A stretch of 64,000 nt of DNA from DASQMT01 sp963835735 (GCA_963835735.1 CAWIGP010000009.1:1-64000), one strand, 5' to 3'; positions 1-9,446 are shown, counted from the first letter of the stretch. The notes: generated from the sequence alone by a model not told the origin. Made by a program: numbers and translations.

Positions 1-14
1 TAGGCTGATCGCCC

Positions 15-1273
15 ATGTCCTACGACGTCGCGGTGATCGGGCTGGGCCGCGTCGGCCTCCCGCTCGCCATCACGTTCGCCGACCACGGGCTCTCCGTGCT
101 GGGCGTCGACAAGGACGGCGACCGGCTGGCCACGGTCCGCGACGGCCGCATGCCGTTCAAGGAGCCCGGACACCGAGGCGCCGCTCCAGCGGGTGCTGGA
201 CGCGGGCCGCCTGTCGCTGTCCGAGCGCGCCGCGGACGCCGCGCGAGGCCGACGCGATCGTGCTCACGCTCGGGACGCCGTCGTTCTCGCACATCGAGAT
301 CGACATGTCGGACATCCGCACGGTGCTCGACGCGCTGCTGCCGCACCTGCGAAACGGTCACCTGCTGGTGCTGCGCTCGACGGTCGCGCCGGACACGACC
401 GAGTTCGTCGCCGGCTACCTGGAGAAGCACCGCGGCTTCCGAGTCGGCGAGGACATCTTCGTCGCGCACGTGCCCGAGCGGATCGCCGCCGATCGCTTCA
501 TGGCCGAGATCGGGACGCTGCCGTGCATCGTCGGCGGCGTCGGCGAGGGCTCGGGCGAGCGCGCGGCGCGGCTGTTCGAGCCGCTCGGCGCTCCGATCGT
601 GCAGACGACGCCCGTGCAGGCCGAACTGGCCAAGATCTGGGCGAACATCCTGCGCTACGCGACGTTCGCGCTTCCGAACCTGCTGATGATGGACTGCGAG
701 CGCTACGGCGCGAACGTGTTCGAGGTGATCGACCTGATCAACCGCGACTATCCGCGCGGCGGGATCGCGCAGCCGGGCTTCACCGCCGGCACCTGCCTGC
801 GCAAGGACTTCGCGTTCAGCGAGGAGCGCTCCAACGCGCCGGGCATGCTGCTCGGCGTCTCGCGCGTCAACGAGAGCGTGCCGCTGTTCCTGGTCGAGGG
901 CGTGAAGCGGCGGCTCGGCGACCTGCGCGAGCGCAAGGTCGCGGTGCTCGGGCTGGCGTTCAAGGGCGACACGGACGACGAGCGCGACTCGCTCTCGCAC
1001 AAGCTGATCCGGCTGCTCGAGCGCGAGCTGGCCGACGTCGAGGTGCACGACCCCGTCGTCGCCACGCCGACCGCGACGTTCGAGGACGCCGTGGCCGGCG
1101 CCGACGTCGTCGTCGTCGCCACGAACCATTCCGCCTACTCGAACGCCGGGGCGCTCGCGACGATCGCGCGAACCGCGTCGCCGGACTGCCTCGTCGTCGA
1201 CCCCTGGAACGCGTTCGGCGCCGCGCAGGTGTTCGCCTACGCGACCGAAGTCGCCGCGCTCAGCGCTCGATGA
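15..1273 (+). CDS. Nucleotide-sugar dehydrogenase (UDP-glucose/GDP-mannose dehydrogenase family)
   Basis: Oxidises a UDP-sugar to the corresponding uronic acid with NAD, supplying precursors for surface polysaccharide. The N-terminus has the Rossmann start VAVIGLGRVGLPLA. The central domain includes ELAKIWANILRYA, the catalytic cysteine lies in AGTCLRKDFAF (about 787-819), and the C-terminal UDP-binding domain begins at KVAVLGLAFKGDTDDERDS. Two frameshifts near 168 and 243 split the N-terminal domain; on either side the protein reads smoothly. The full product would be about 420 residues, normal for the family. The stop overlaps the next ATG, so it heads a polysaccharide operon. It resembles UDP-ManNAc/UDP-GlcNAc dehydrogenases more than UDP-glucose dehydrogenases, but the substrate cannot be fixed from sequence alone. 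Confidence 0.85.
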
Positions 1274-2276
1274 ACCGCATCCTCGTCACCGGAGGCGCCG
1301 GCACGATCGGCGCGGCCGTCGTGCGCCGGCTGCTGCGCGACCCCGCCTGGGAGGTGCGCGTCTCCGACCAGCGGCCCGCGCCCGCGTGGATGCGCGAGGG
1401 CTGCGAGGTGCACACCGGCGACCTGCGCGAGCTCGACGAGGCGCGCACGGCGATCGCCGGCTGCACGCACGTGATCCATCTCGCCGCGATCGTCGGCGGG
1501 ATCGCGAACTTCCACAAGCTCCCGTACACGCTCACCGAGGTCAACAACGCGCTCTACAACGGCGTCTTCCGCGCCGCGCTGGAGGAGGGCGTCGAGCGCT
1601 TCACGTACGTTTCCTCGTCGATGGTGTTCGAGCGCGCGGAGGAGTTCCCGACGCCCGAGGACTACATCGACCGCTGCCCGTTCCCGCTGCTCCGCCTACG
1701 GCTTCTCGAAGCTGACCGGCGAGATCTACTGCCGCGCGGCGCACGACGAGCACGGGCTGCCGTACACGATCTGCCGCCCGTTCAACGCCTACGGCCCGGG
1801 CGAGCTGCCCGACGCCGAGCCGGGCATCGCGCACGCCGTGCCCGACCTGATCACCAAGTCGCTTCGCCGGGCAGGCCCCGCTGCAGATCTTCGGCTCCGG
1901 CGAGCAGACGCGCACGCTCACGCACGTCGACGACATCGCCGACGGGATCGTGACCGCGACCGCGCACCCGAACGGGCTGAACGAGGACTTCAACATCTCC
2001 GCGAGCGAGGAGCTGACCGTCGCGGAGATCGCCGCGCTCTGCTGGGAGGCGGCCGGCAACGATCCCGCCGACCTCGAGCTCGAGCACCTGCCGAGCTTCA
2101 AGGTCGACGTCCAACGGCGCTGGCCGTCCGTGGAGAAGGCCGAGCGGCTGCTCGGCTGGCGTGCGCGGATCGGCGTGCGCGAGGGGATCGCCCAGACGGC
2201 GGCGTGGCTGCGCGAGCAGAACCCGGAGATCGCCTCGCTAGGCTCGAACGCTTCTTCGACGGGAGGTCATCACTGA
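1270..2276 (+). CDS. NAD-dependent epimerase/dehydratase (SDR)
   Basis: Extended short-chain dehydrogenase acting on a nucleotide sugar. The NAD-binding start ILVTGGAGTIGAAVV is at residues 4-18, HLAAIVGG follows, and the catalytic region is YVSSSMVFE and then SAYGFSKLTGE, giving the YxxxK tyrosine and lysine. The C-terminus has FGSGEQTRTLTHVDDIA and ERLLGWRARIGVREGI, typical of the family. Frameshifts near 1690 and 1866 divide it into three frames. It overlaps the upstream dehydrogenase stop (ATGA) and the downstream membrane-protein start, so all are probably co-transcribed. The reaction (epimerase, dehydratase or reductase) is not decided. Confidence 0.82.
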
Positions 2277-2791
2277 TGCTCAATCCGATGGTCGGACGGA
2301 TCCTGAGCGCCGTGGGCGCCGCGCTGCTGATCGTCGCCCTGTTCCTGGTCTGGTACCACGTCGACCGCGAGTCCGGGATCACCACCACCTCCACGGGCTG
2401 GGACACGTTCCCGCGGCTGCGCATCATCATCCTCGTGGGCGCGGTGCTGACGCTTGTGACGGCACTCGTCCCGCAGGTGCGCTGGGTCCTGCTCGCGCGC
2501 ACCGCGCTCGGCCTGGTGCTGGCGGCGCTCATCGTGCGCCGGATCGTCGACCCGCCCGACATCGCTGACCCGATCAGCTCGCAGATCGGCGTCTACATCG
2601 GCCTGCTGGGCGCGCTCGCGGTCGCACTGGGCGGGCTCGTCGACACCGGCCGCCGGGTCGCGGCAGACGGCCTGGGCGGCCTCGGGTTCGGTCGGCCACT
2701 CCCGGAGCTGCCGCCCGGCAACGGGCGCGCGGACACCGAGGACGAGCGCGAGCCGCTGCGCGTTCCGAACGAGGCCTCCGGAGGCAGATGA
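2276..2791 (+). CDS. Conserved-looking four-helix membrane protein
   Basis: Unrecognised protein of 171 residues with four predicted membrane segments: residues about 8-27 (ILSAVGAALLIVALFLVWY), 50-70, 74-95 and 105-125. A hydrophilic, acidic C-terminal tail of about 45 residues follows. Its ATG overlaps the preceding stop (TGATG) and its own stop overlaps the ATG of the GDP-mannose dehydratase, so it is translated within the same operon. No frameshift is visible. Its place among sugar-nucleotide enzymes suggests an envelope role, but no function can be assigned. Confidence 0.7.
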   Translation: MLNPMVGRILSAVGAALLIVALFLVWYHVDRESGITTTSTGWDTFPRLRIIILVGAVLTLVTALVPQVRWVLLARTALGLVLAALIVRRIVDPPDIADPISSQIGVYIGLLGALAVALGGLVDTGRRVAADGLGGLGFGRPLPELPPGNGRADTEDEREPLRVPNEASGGR

Positions 2792-3748
2792 AGCGCGCCC
2801 TGATCACCGGCATCACCGGGCAGGACGGCTCCTACCTGGCCGATCTGCTGCTGGAGAAGGGATACGAGGTCCACGGCATGGTCCGCCGCGCCTCGACCGA
2901 GAAGTTCGACCGGATCGAGCACCTGCGCGACCGCATCACGCTGCACCAGGGCGACCTGCTCGACCAGCGCTCGCTCGTCGACACGCTGCGCGCGGCGAAG
3001 CCCGACGAGGTCTACAACCTCGCCGCGATGTCGTTCGTCGCGGTCTCCTGGATCCAGCCGACGCTGACCGCGGAGTTCACCGGCGTCGGCGTCACGCGGC
3101 TGCTCGAGGCGCTGCGCGAGGTCCGCCCCGAGGCGCGCTTCTACCAGGCCAGCTCGAGCGAGATGTTCGGCAAGGTGCTCGAGACGCCGCAGACCGAGTC
3201 GACGCCGTTCTACCCGCGCTCCCCGTACGGCGTGGCCAAGGCCTACGGCCACTTCATCACGGTCAACTACCGCGAGTCGTACGACCTGTTCCTATGCTCC
3301 GGAATTCTGTTCAACCACGAGAGCCCCCGCCGCGGGCTGGAGTTCGTGACGCGCAAGATCACCTGGCACGCGGCGGCGATCAAGCTCGGCCAGCGCGACG
3401 AGCTGCGGCTCGGCAACCTCGACGCGCAGCCGCGACTGGGGCTACGCCAAGGACTACGTCGAGGCGATGTGGCTGATGCTCCAGCTCGACACGCCCGAGG
3501 ACTTCGTGATCGCCACGGGCGAGACGAACACGGTGCGCCGCTGCGTCGAGGTCGCGTTCGACCAGGTCGGGCTCGACTGGGAGCCCTACGTGAAGATCGA
3601 CGACGCGTTCAAGCGGCCCGCCGAGGTCGACCTGCTCGTCGGCGACCCGGCCAAGGCCAAGCGCGTGCTCGGCTGGGAGCCGAGCACGAACTTCGAGCAG
3701 CTGATCCGCCTGATGGTCGACGCGGACCTCAAGCTGCTCTCGCGCTGA
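2788..3748 (+). CDS. gmd: GDP-mannose 4,6-dehydratase
   Basis: Converts GDP-D-mannose to GDP-4-keto-6-deoxy-D-mannose, the precursor of GDP-fucose or GDP-rhamnose, using bound NADP. Diagnostic segments are ALITGITGQDGSYLADLLL at the N-terminus, GMVRRASTEKFDRIEHL, YNLAAMSFVAVSW, QASSSEMFGKV, YPRSPYGVAKAYGH (catalytic Tyr and Lys) and FNHESPRRGLEFVTRKIT. One frameshift near 3430 separates this from GYAKDYVEAMWLMLQ and the C-terminal RPAEVDLLVGDPAKAKRVLGW. The product is about 320 residues, close to family length. The start overlaps the upstream stop by four bases. Confidence 0.93.
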
Positions 3749-3754
3749 GCGCCG

Positions 3755-4792
3755 ATGCCCGACCCCGCCGTCTGGCAGGGCCGGCGCGTGTGGCTCACCG
3801 GCCACACGGGCTTCAAGGGCGCCTGGCTGGCGCTGTGGCTGCAGTCGCTCGGCGCCGAGGTGCACGGCTTCAGCTCGGGGCTGGTGAGCGAGCCGTCGCT
3901 GTACGAGGTCGCCGACGTCGCCGACGGGATGGCCGGCGAGGTGCGCGGCGACGTGCGCTCCAAGAGCGAGGTGCGCGCCGCGGTCGCCCGGGCGCGGCCC
4001 GACGTCGTGATCCACATGGCGGCGCAGTCGCTCGTGCGCCGCGGGCTGAGCAAGCCGGTCGAGTCGTTCACGATCAACGTCACCGGCACGGCCAAGGTGC
4101 TGGAAGCGGTGCGCGTGGAGGCCGAGCCGCGCGCGGTCGTCGTCGTGACGAGCGACAAGTGCGTACCGCAACGACGGCCGCGGCGAGGCGTTCCGCGAGG
4201 ACGACCCGCTCGGCGGCAACGATCCCTACTCGGCCTCGAAGGCAGGGCAGGAGCACGTCGCCGCCGCGTACCGCGCGCTCGGGCTGCCGATCGCGACGGT
4301 GCGCGCCGGCAACGTGATCGGCGGCGGCGACTGGGCGGCCGACCGGCTGCTGCCCGACTGCATGCGCGCGGCGCTGGCAGGCGAGCCGGTGTCGCTGCGG
4401 GCACGCGACGCAGTGCGCCCGTGGCAGCACGTGCTGTGCGCGCTCGACGGCTACCTGCGCGTGGCGGAGGCGCTGCTCGCGGGCGAGCCGGACGCGGCGT
4501 CGGGGTGGAACTTCGGTCCGGACGCCGAGGATGCCCGCCCCGTCGGCTGGCTGGTCGAGCGCGTCGCGGAGCGTTGGCCGGGCGGGCTGCGAAGTCCGCG
4601 CCGCGGACGAGCCGCGGCGAGGCGCCGGCACTGCGGCTCGACAGCACCCGCGCGCGCGAGCGGCTCGGCTGGGCGCCGCGCTGGGACCTCGAGGCGGCGA
4701 TCGACGCCACGGTCGCCTGGTACGCCGCCTACCGCGACGGCGCGGACATGCGCGCCGAGACGCGCCGCCAGCTCGCAGCCTACGAAGTGTAG
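3755..4792 (+). CDS. rfbG: CDP-glucose 4,6-dehydratase
   Basis: SDR enzyme that makes CDP-4-keto-6-deoxyglucose, the entry to 3,6-dideoxyhexoses or related sugars. The N-terminal VWLTGHTGFKGAWLALWLQ is characteristic of RfbG. VIHMAAQSLVRR, VVTSDKC followed by YRND, and DPYSASKAGQEHVAAAYR (catalytic YxxxK) come next. Downstream RAGNVIGGGDWAADRLLPD and RPWQHVLCALDGYL also match the family. Frameshifts near 4160 and 4590 interrupt it; the C-terminus ERLGWAPRWDLEAAID returns to the first frame. It follows gmd by six bases. Partner genes for dideoxyhexose synthesis are not in this window. Confidence 0.9.
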   Translation: MPDPAVWQGRRVWLTGHTGFKGAWLALWLQSLGAEVHGFSSGLVSEPSLYEVADVADGMAGEVRGDVRSKSEVRAAVARARPDVVIHMAAQSLVRRGLSKPVESFTINVTGTAKVLEAVRVEAEPRAVVVVTSDKCVPQRRPRRGVPRGRPARRQRSLLGLEGRAGARRRRVPRARAADRDGARRQRDRRRRLGGRPAAARLHARGAGRRAGVAAGTRRSAPVAARAVRARRLPARGGGAARGRAGRGVGVELRSGRRGCPPRRLAGRARRGALAGRAAKSAPRTSRGEAPALRLDSTRARERLGWAPRWDLEAAIDATVAWYAAYRDGADMRAETRRQLAAYEV

Positions 4793-4821
4793 TGCACCGT
4801 GCATGCTATGTTGCGCGATGC

Positions 4822-5067
4822 ATGAGCCAGAACCTCCAGGTCCGAAATCTCAGCGAGGCAACGCACCGGGCACTCAAGGCGCGTGCGGCGCGCGAGGGGC
4901 GGTCCCTGTCGGACCTCGTCCGGGAGGAGCTCGACCGCGCCGCGGCGCGGCCCTCTCGCAAAGAGTTGTTCGAGCGCATCGCCACGCGAGGGCATCCGCG
5001 GCTCAGCGAGCCGCTGGCCGACGTGGTGCGCCGGATGCGCGACCGCGCCGCTGATGGTCCTGGATAG
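4822..5067 (+). CDS. Ribbon-helix-helix antitoxin (FitA/VapB-like)
   Basis: Predicted 81-residue antitoxin that binds DNA as an RHH dimer and neutralises the downstream PIN ribonuclease. LQVRNLSEATHRALKARAA supplies the beta strand and helix 1, and GRSLSDLVREELDRAA supplies helix 2. The C-terminal tail (KELFERIATRGHPRLS) is the likely toxin-binding part. It overlaps the toxin start by 14 bases, as expected for a bicistronic module. The ATG was chosen because it leaves the whole RHH fold. The upstream bases hold TGCAT and ATGCA arms 13 bp apart, a possible but unproven autoregulatory operator. Confidence 0.85.
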   Translation: MSQNLQVRNLSEATHRALKARAAREGRSLSDLVREELDRAAARPSRKELFERIATRGHPRLSEPLADVVRRMRDRAADGPG

Positions 5068-5470
5068 CTCCGCGTGCCTCGACCTGGTGCTCGACACCGA
5101 GCCGGGACGCGTTCTTCAAACGCTTCTACTCGACCCCGAGCCGCCGTTGCTGGCTCCGGCCAGCCTGTGGGTCGAGGTTGGTCGCGTGCTGCGAGCCAAG
5201 GTCGGCGCGGGCGCGCTCTCGCGCCGTGCCGCGGAAGCCGCGCTCGCGGACTTCTTCGACCTCGGCGTGGAGGAGACCTGCGTCGAGCCGCTAGTCGTCC
5301 GCGCCTGGCAGCTACGCGACAACCTCGCGATCGACGACGGCATCTTCGTGGCGCTGGCCGAAGCGACGACCCAGCCGCTTCTCACCACCGACCTGCGCCT
5401 CGCCCGCGCAGCCCGCGGTCACGGTCGCATCGATGTGCTAACGCACCTCGACGCCTCGCCGAGCACTTGA
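5054..5470 (+). CDS. PIN-domain ribonuclease toxin (VapC-like)
   Basis: Predicted metal-dependent RNase of 138 residues. The acidic active-site residues are visible: Asp in MVLDSSACLDLV, Glu in LWVEVGRVL, Asp in AIDDGIFVALAE and Asp in LLTTDLRLARAA. The order and spacing fit intact VapC toxins, and no residue of the quartet is missing. It is translationally coupled to the RHH antitoxin. A degraded second PIN domain lies immediately downstream. The module sits between rfbG and another polysaccharide dehydrogenase. Confidence 0.88.
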   Translation: MVLDSSACLDLVLDTEPGRVLQTLLLDPEPPLLAPASLWVEVGRVLRAKVGAGALSRRAAEAALADFFDLGVEETCVEPLVVRAWQLRDNLAIDDGIFVALAEATTQPLLTTDLRLARAARGHGRIDVLTHLDASPST

Positions 5471-5474
5471 CCCG

Positions 5475-5657
5475 GTGGGCGCGGCGCCGATCGCGCGCCA
5501 TCCGCTTGTCGAGCTGCTGTCCGGCGCCTGGAACGCTCGCGAACGACTGCGACTGCTCGACGCGGAGCTGGCTGTCGCGCTCGGCTCGTTGGTGCTGCTG
5601 ACCACCGACACCCGCTTGGCACGTGAATGCGAGCTGGCCCAGCTGGTCGTCGCATGA
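5475..5657 (+). pseudogene. Remnant of a PIN-domain toxin (C-terminal half)
   Basis: About 60 residues that resemble only the C-terminal half of a PIN domain. HPLVELLSGAWNARERLRLL and then VLLTTDTRLARECELAQLVV align by eye with the last helices and strand of the intact toxin just upstream. The first half with its catalytic Asp and Glu is absent, and no antitoxin precedes it. A GTG exists at 5475 but nothing indicates it is used. I read this as decay of a former toxin gene, perhaps a duplicate of the neighbouring one. Confidence 0.6.
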
Positions 5658-5665
5658 TGGTCCGG

Positions 5666-6064
5666 TCAGTCCGGGAATGCGGCCCGGAGGTCCCGCACGC
5701 GGCATCCGAGGTCGCGGTCGAGTAGTTCTGGGTCGCCGGTGAGGAGGATCGCGTCACGGGCCGCGGCGGTCGCAGCCGCAAAAGAGTCTGCGAACGCGAT
5801 CGGATGCGCAGCCTTGATGTGCGCGGCGCCTAGCACCCGGTCCGGCGTCACGGGGTCAAGCGCGAGCACCGCGCGCAGCCGACGCACGACGAGCGCCGAC
5901 TCATCAGCGCCGTGGCGACGTTCGACCTGATATGCGACTTCGCCGACGTTGATCCAGCTCATCCAGGGACGGCCGGCGCCGAACGCGTCTTGCACCACCG
6001 TTGCGGCAGGCTCCTCGCCATCGAGCCAGGCCAAAACGGCCCAGGAGTCGAGACACACACTCAC
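5666..6064 (-). CDS. PIN-domain toxin paired with an AbrB-type antitoxin
   Basis: Predicted 132-residue RNase toxin. Acidic positions are in MSVCLDSWAVLAWLDGEE (Asp), INVGEVAYQVE (Glu), AFADSFAAATA (Asp) and LLTGDPELLDRD (Asp), a complete PIN set. Its ATG overlaps the antitoxin stop by four bases on the minus strand. It differs clearly in sequence from the PIN toxin at 5054-5470, so the two modules were probably acquired separately rather than by local duplication. Confidence 0.87.
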   Translation of the reverse strand: MSVCLDSWAVLAWLDGEEPAATVVQDAFGAGRPWMSWINVGEVAYQVERRHGADESALVVRRLRAVLALDPVTPDRVLGAAHIKAAHPIAFADSFAAATAAARDAILLTGDPELLDRDLGCRVRDLRAAFPD

Positions 6065-6282
6065 CGAGGTTCGCGCTCGCGATCGGCGAGCAGCGCAGCG
6101 GTCAACCCGCTGCCGGAGTAGCGACCGCGCAGCCCGCGCGTCGCCGCCGTCCCTGCCGCGAGGATTCGGACGGTTTCGCCATCACGCTCGAAGTCGACTT
6201 CCGTGCCCGGCTGGAGGCCGAGCTCATCACGGATGCCCTTGGGAATGACGACTTGGCCCTTCGCTCCCACGCGCTGAGTCAT
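6061..6282 (-). CDS. AbrB/MazE-family antitoxin
   Basis: Predicted 73-residue swapped-hairpin (SpoVT/AbrB) DNA-binding antitoxin. The fold signature is RVGAKGQVVIPKGIRDELGL, then TEVDFERDGETVRI. The C-terminal tail GLRGRYSGSGLTAALLADR is of the kind that occupies a PIN active site. It is first gene of the pair with the downstream toxin and is divergent from the nucleotide-sugar dehydrogenase starting at 6336, leaving only 53 bp for both promoters. Confidence 0.88.
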   Translation of the reverse strand: MTQRVGAKGQVVIPKGIRDELGLQPGTEVDFERDGETVRILAAGTAATRGLRGRYSGSGLTAALLADREREPR

Positions 6283-6335
6283 ACCCGCAGTATAACCGCG
6301 CGAGCACCGCGCTTGCGCCGCTACCGTAACGCGCC

Positions 6336-7575
6336 ATGAGCATCGGAATCGTGGGGCTGGGATACGTCGGGCTGCCGCTGGCGGTCGCGTTCGCCGAGGC
6401 GGGCGAGGACGTGATCGGCGTCGACGTCGACGCCGGCAAGGTGGCGTCGCTGCGCGAGGGCCGCTCGCACATCGAGGACATCCCGTCGGAGCGGCTGGCG
6501 CCGCTGCTCGAGCGGATCGAGTTCACGACCCGCGCCGTCGACCTCCACACCACCGAGGCGATCCTCGTCTGCGTCCCCACGCCGCTCAACCGCAACCGCG
6601 AGCCCGACCTCGGCCCGCTGCTCGGCGCCGCCCGGACGCTCGCCGGCGTGCTCGCGCGCGGCCAGCTCGTCGTGCTCGAGTCGACGACGTTCCCGGGCAC
6701 CACGCGCGACCACCTCGTGCCGCTGCTGGGGGAGTCCGGGCTGGTCGCCGGGGAGGACTTCGCGCTCGCGTTCTCGCCCGAGCGCGTCGACCCCGGCCGC
6801 ACGGACTACACGCTGCGCAACACGCCGAAGGTCGTCGGCGGCCTCACGCCGGCGTGCACGGAGCGCGCGCTCGAGGTCTACGGGCGCGTCTGCGAGCAGC
6901 TCGTGCCGGTCTCCACCCCCGAGGTCGCCGAGATGGCGAAGCTGCTGGAGAACATCTTCCGCTCGGTCAACATCGCGCTCGTCAACGAGCTGGCGATGCT
7001 CGCCGACCGGATGGGGATCGACATCTGGGAGGTCGTCGACGCGGCCGCGACCAAGCCGTTCGGCTTCATGCGCTTCGAGCCCGGGCCGGGCATGGGCGGC
7101 CACTGCCTGCCGGTCGACCCGTTCTACCTCACGTGGAAGGCGCGCGAGTACGACCTCGTCACCGAGTTCATCGAGCTCGCCGGCAAGGTCAACAAGCAGA
7201 TGCCGTACTTCTGCCTGGAGAAGATCGAGCGCGCGCTCAACGATGCCGGCAAGCCCGTGCGCGGGTCGCGGATCCTGATCGTCGGCGTGTCGTACAAGGG
7301 CGGCGTCGGCGACCTGCGCGAGTCGCCGGCGCTGAAGATCATCGAGCTGCTGCTCGCGCGGGGCGGGGACGTCGCCTACCACGATCCGCACGTCCCGGAG
7401 CTGCCGCAGTTCGGGCTGCGCAGCGCGGAGCTCGGGCGGCGAAACCGACCTCGCGGTGATCGTGACGGCGCATCCCGGCGTCGACCACGGCGCGGTCGTG
7501 GAGCGGTCGCCGGCCGTGCTCGACCTCCGCGGCGTGACGCGCGAGTTGCGCGACGCCAAGGTTCAACAGCTCTAG
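6336..7575 (+). CDS. UDP-N-acetylglucosamine/UDP-N-acetylmannosamine dehydrogenase-type enzyme
   Basis: Second nucleotide-sugar dehydrogenase, about 412 residues. IGIVGLGYVGLPLAVAFAEA binds NAD; AFSPERVDPG and EMAKLLENIFRSVNIAL are central-domain signatures. The catalytic cysteine is in GPGMGGHCLPVDPFYLTWKA, the form typical of WbpA-like UDP-GlcNAc 6-dehydrogenases. The C-terminal domain contains ILIVGVSYKGGVGDLRESPA. A single frameshift near 7437 precedes the last 45 residues (ETDLAVIVTAHPGVDHGAVV), which continue in another frame to the TAG at 7573. It is only distantly similar to the dehydrogenase at 15-1273, so a different substrate is likely. Confidence 0.9.
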
Positions 7576-7603
7576 CTCCCCATCCGGCACAATCGCCCGC
7601 AGG

Positions 7604-9127
7604 ATGCGGGAGCGCTCCGAGCAGGAAAGGCGGCCGGCCGCGCCGGCGGCCGCCGCGGCCGCGGCGCCGCCGGGTCTCTCCACGCCGGAAGGCGTGCGCG
7701 CGCTGCAGCGCGCGGCCGGCAACCGCGCGGTGCGGCGCGCGCTCAGGCGTCGCATCCTGGCGCGCTACGAGGCCGGCGAGCACTACACGCTGGGGAAGGC
7801 CGGGGACGAGCTGCGCGCGCTCGTGGCCGAGCAGCGCGGATTCACCTACACGGTCAAGCGCGGCGACACGCTCCCGGGCATCGCGTCGAAGTTCGGCTTG
7901 ACGGCCAAGCAGCTCGAGGCCGCGAATCCCAGCCTGCTGCGGCGGTGGCCGCGCGCCGGCGGCGGCGTGGGCACGGTCGTCGGCTTCGAGGCGGGCGCCA
8001 CGGTCAAGATCCCGCCGGTCCTGAACGCGGCGATCGAGCGCGCGCTCAAGGCCGACGAGCTGACTTTCGTGGTCGGCAAGACGACGATGAGCTATGGCGT
8101 CGGCATCGCGATGGGCGATTTCTTCAAGGACCCGGACGAGATGGCGGGCACGTCGAAGGCCAAGCTCGACAAGCTGTCCGAGCTGGTCAAGTCCGACGTC
8201 GGCGGGGCGCGCGTGACGACCGATCAATGGCAGGCCGCCACCGACGGGCGCTACCTCGATCTCGCCCAGTCGAACGAGACGCACTTCGCGCCGCCCGACG
8301 CCACGCTGGTGCCGCCGAGCGGCGTCGCCAGCCCCGACCACAAGGCGGAGTGGGAGCGCCACCACGAGGCCGCGCTCAACGCCTCCCACCGCGGCGACCT
8401 CGACCGCGCGCTCGCGATCAACTCGTTCGCCGACCACTTCCTCACCGATGCGTTCGCCGCCGGCCACCTGATCAACAAGCGCGACGTGATGGAGAAGTTC
8501 AAGAAGATGATTCCGGCGAACAGCAAGGGCGAGTTCGCCGGCGACGCGCTGAAGTTCTTCGACGCGGTCGCGAAGAAGAGCTTCGTCGGCGACGTCGAGA
8601 AGCAGTTCTCCGAGCACGAGACCGTCGAGTACAAAGGCCTCGGCGTGTTCCGTCCGAACATCGACTCCGCCAGCCGCTTCTCGTCGTTGCTGCAGGGGAT
8701 CCACGTCCAGAAGCCGGACCTCGTGTCGAACGCGATCGCGCTCGCCGTGCACACCACGCTCAACCGCGAGCCCGGCGGCGTCCCGGTGAAGAACGCGCGC
8801 GGCGACTCGTGGAACCTGTCGGGCGACGACACGCTCAACGACGCGACGCGAAAGATCGCTCGGCGAGCGGTCGCGCAGTCCCAACTCAACGTCCTCTCGG
8901 TCCACGGCCTGATGGGCCCGGTCGACGTCCCGGCCGCGTTCGCGCGGGTGTGGGCGTACACGCCGCGCCCCACGCCGGAGGGCACGGCGCTGATCAAGAA
9001 GCGCGTCGGCGCGGGCACCGATCCGACGCAGTCGTCGCTGGTCGACGCGGTCGCCGCGCTGATCAAGGAGAACTACAAGGAGATCCTCAAGCAGCTCGTG
9101 GCGCTCAAGATCCTCAAGAAGGCGTAG
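7604..9127 (+). CDS. LysM-domain protein with eCIS-cargo-like N-terminus
   Basis: Intact 507-residue protein of unknown function. After an Ala/Pro-rich start, residues about 26-44 read GVRALQRAAGNRAVRRAL, the LQRxAGNRAV motif I associate with proteins linked to extracellular contractile injection systems (often with DUF4157). A LysM peptidoglycan-binding repeat follows (YTVKRGDTLPGIASKFG to LEAANPSLL, residues about 84-112). The large C-terminal part has HHEAALNASHRGDLDRALA and INSFADHFLTDAFAAGHL, a His/Asp-rich helical pattern like zinc-dependent phospholipase-type domains. There is no signal peptide or membrane segment. No contractile-sheath gene is in the window. The cargo reading is inference. 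Confidence 0.6.
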   Translation: MRERSEQERRPAAPAAAAAAAPPGLSTPEGVRALQRAAGNRAVRRALRRRILARYEAGEHYTLGKAGDELRALVAEQRGFTYTVKRGDTLPGIASKFGLTAKQLEAANPSLLRRWPRAGGGVGTVVGFEAGATVKIPPVLNAAIERALKADELTFVVGKTTMSYGVGIAMGDFFKDPDEMAGTSKAKLDKLSELVKSDVGGARVTTDQWQAATDGRYLDLAQSNETHFAPPDATLVPPSGVASPDHKAEWERHHEAALNASHRGDLDRALAINSFADHFLTDAFAAGHLINKRDVMEKFKKMIPANSKGEFAGDALKFFDAVAKKSFVGDVEKQFSEHETVEYKGLGVFRPNIDSASRFSSLLQGIHVQKPDLVSNAIALAVHTTLNREPGGVPVKNARGDSWNLSGDDTLNDATRKIARRAVAQSQLNVLSVHGLMGPVDVPAAFARVWAYTPRPTPEGTALIKKRVGAGTDPTQSSLVDAVAALIKENYKEILKQLVALKILKKA

Positions 9128-9136
9128 CCGCCGGCG

Positions 9137-9446
9137 TCAGTCAGCGAGGGAGAACGTCCACGCCAGCGCCTGGCGCAGCTCGACGAGCTTCAGGGCGCTG
9201 AGGCGTCCGGCAGGTTCGAGCGCGGGCGCCGCAGGCCCGGCGAGAAAGAGATCGTGCGCGAGCGCGAAGCAATCCTCGGGCGGACCTTCGACATCGCCGG
9301 CGTCGAGGCACACGGCCGTCGGAAGTGCGCGATCGTGATGCGCGCCACGACCGGAATCAGGCGCAGGGTTGACCGCCGCGGCGAGCACACGACGCCGGGG
9401 CTTGCGGCCGACGCGCGGCAGCTCGAACCACGGAGTCGACGATCAT
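9137..9446 (-). CDS. Probable MazF/PemK-like toxin, frameshifted near its start
   Basis: The C-terminal part reads LAAAVNPAPDSGRG, then LAHDLFLAGPAAPALEPAGR and LSALKLVELRQALAWTFSLAD. The ending (gene-length helix after LSALKLVELRQAL) resembles MazF/PemK endoribonucleases. In the same frame WFELPRVGRKPRRRV lies upstream, like the PemK strand WxxPPxxGRRP. However, the ATG that overlaps the antitoxin stop (9444-9446) is in another frame, so a one-base error near 9428 is needed. The fold assignment rests on these short stretches and the operon position, so it is tentative. Confidence 0.5.

Noticed and set aside
20..1129. Long minus-strand open frame opposite the first dehydrogenase, and similar ones opposite most genes
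   Set aside because: Their products are Arg/His/Asp-rich low-complexity strings without family motifs. They mirror real genes and result from the high GC content.
5475..5657. Intact small toxin gene
   Set aside because: Only the second half of a PIN domain is present, with no antitoxin and no N-terminal catalytic residues.
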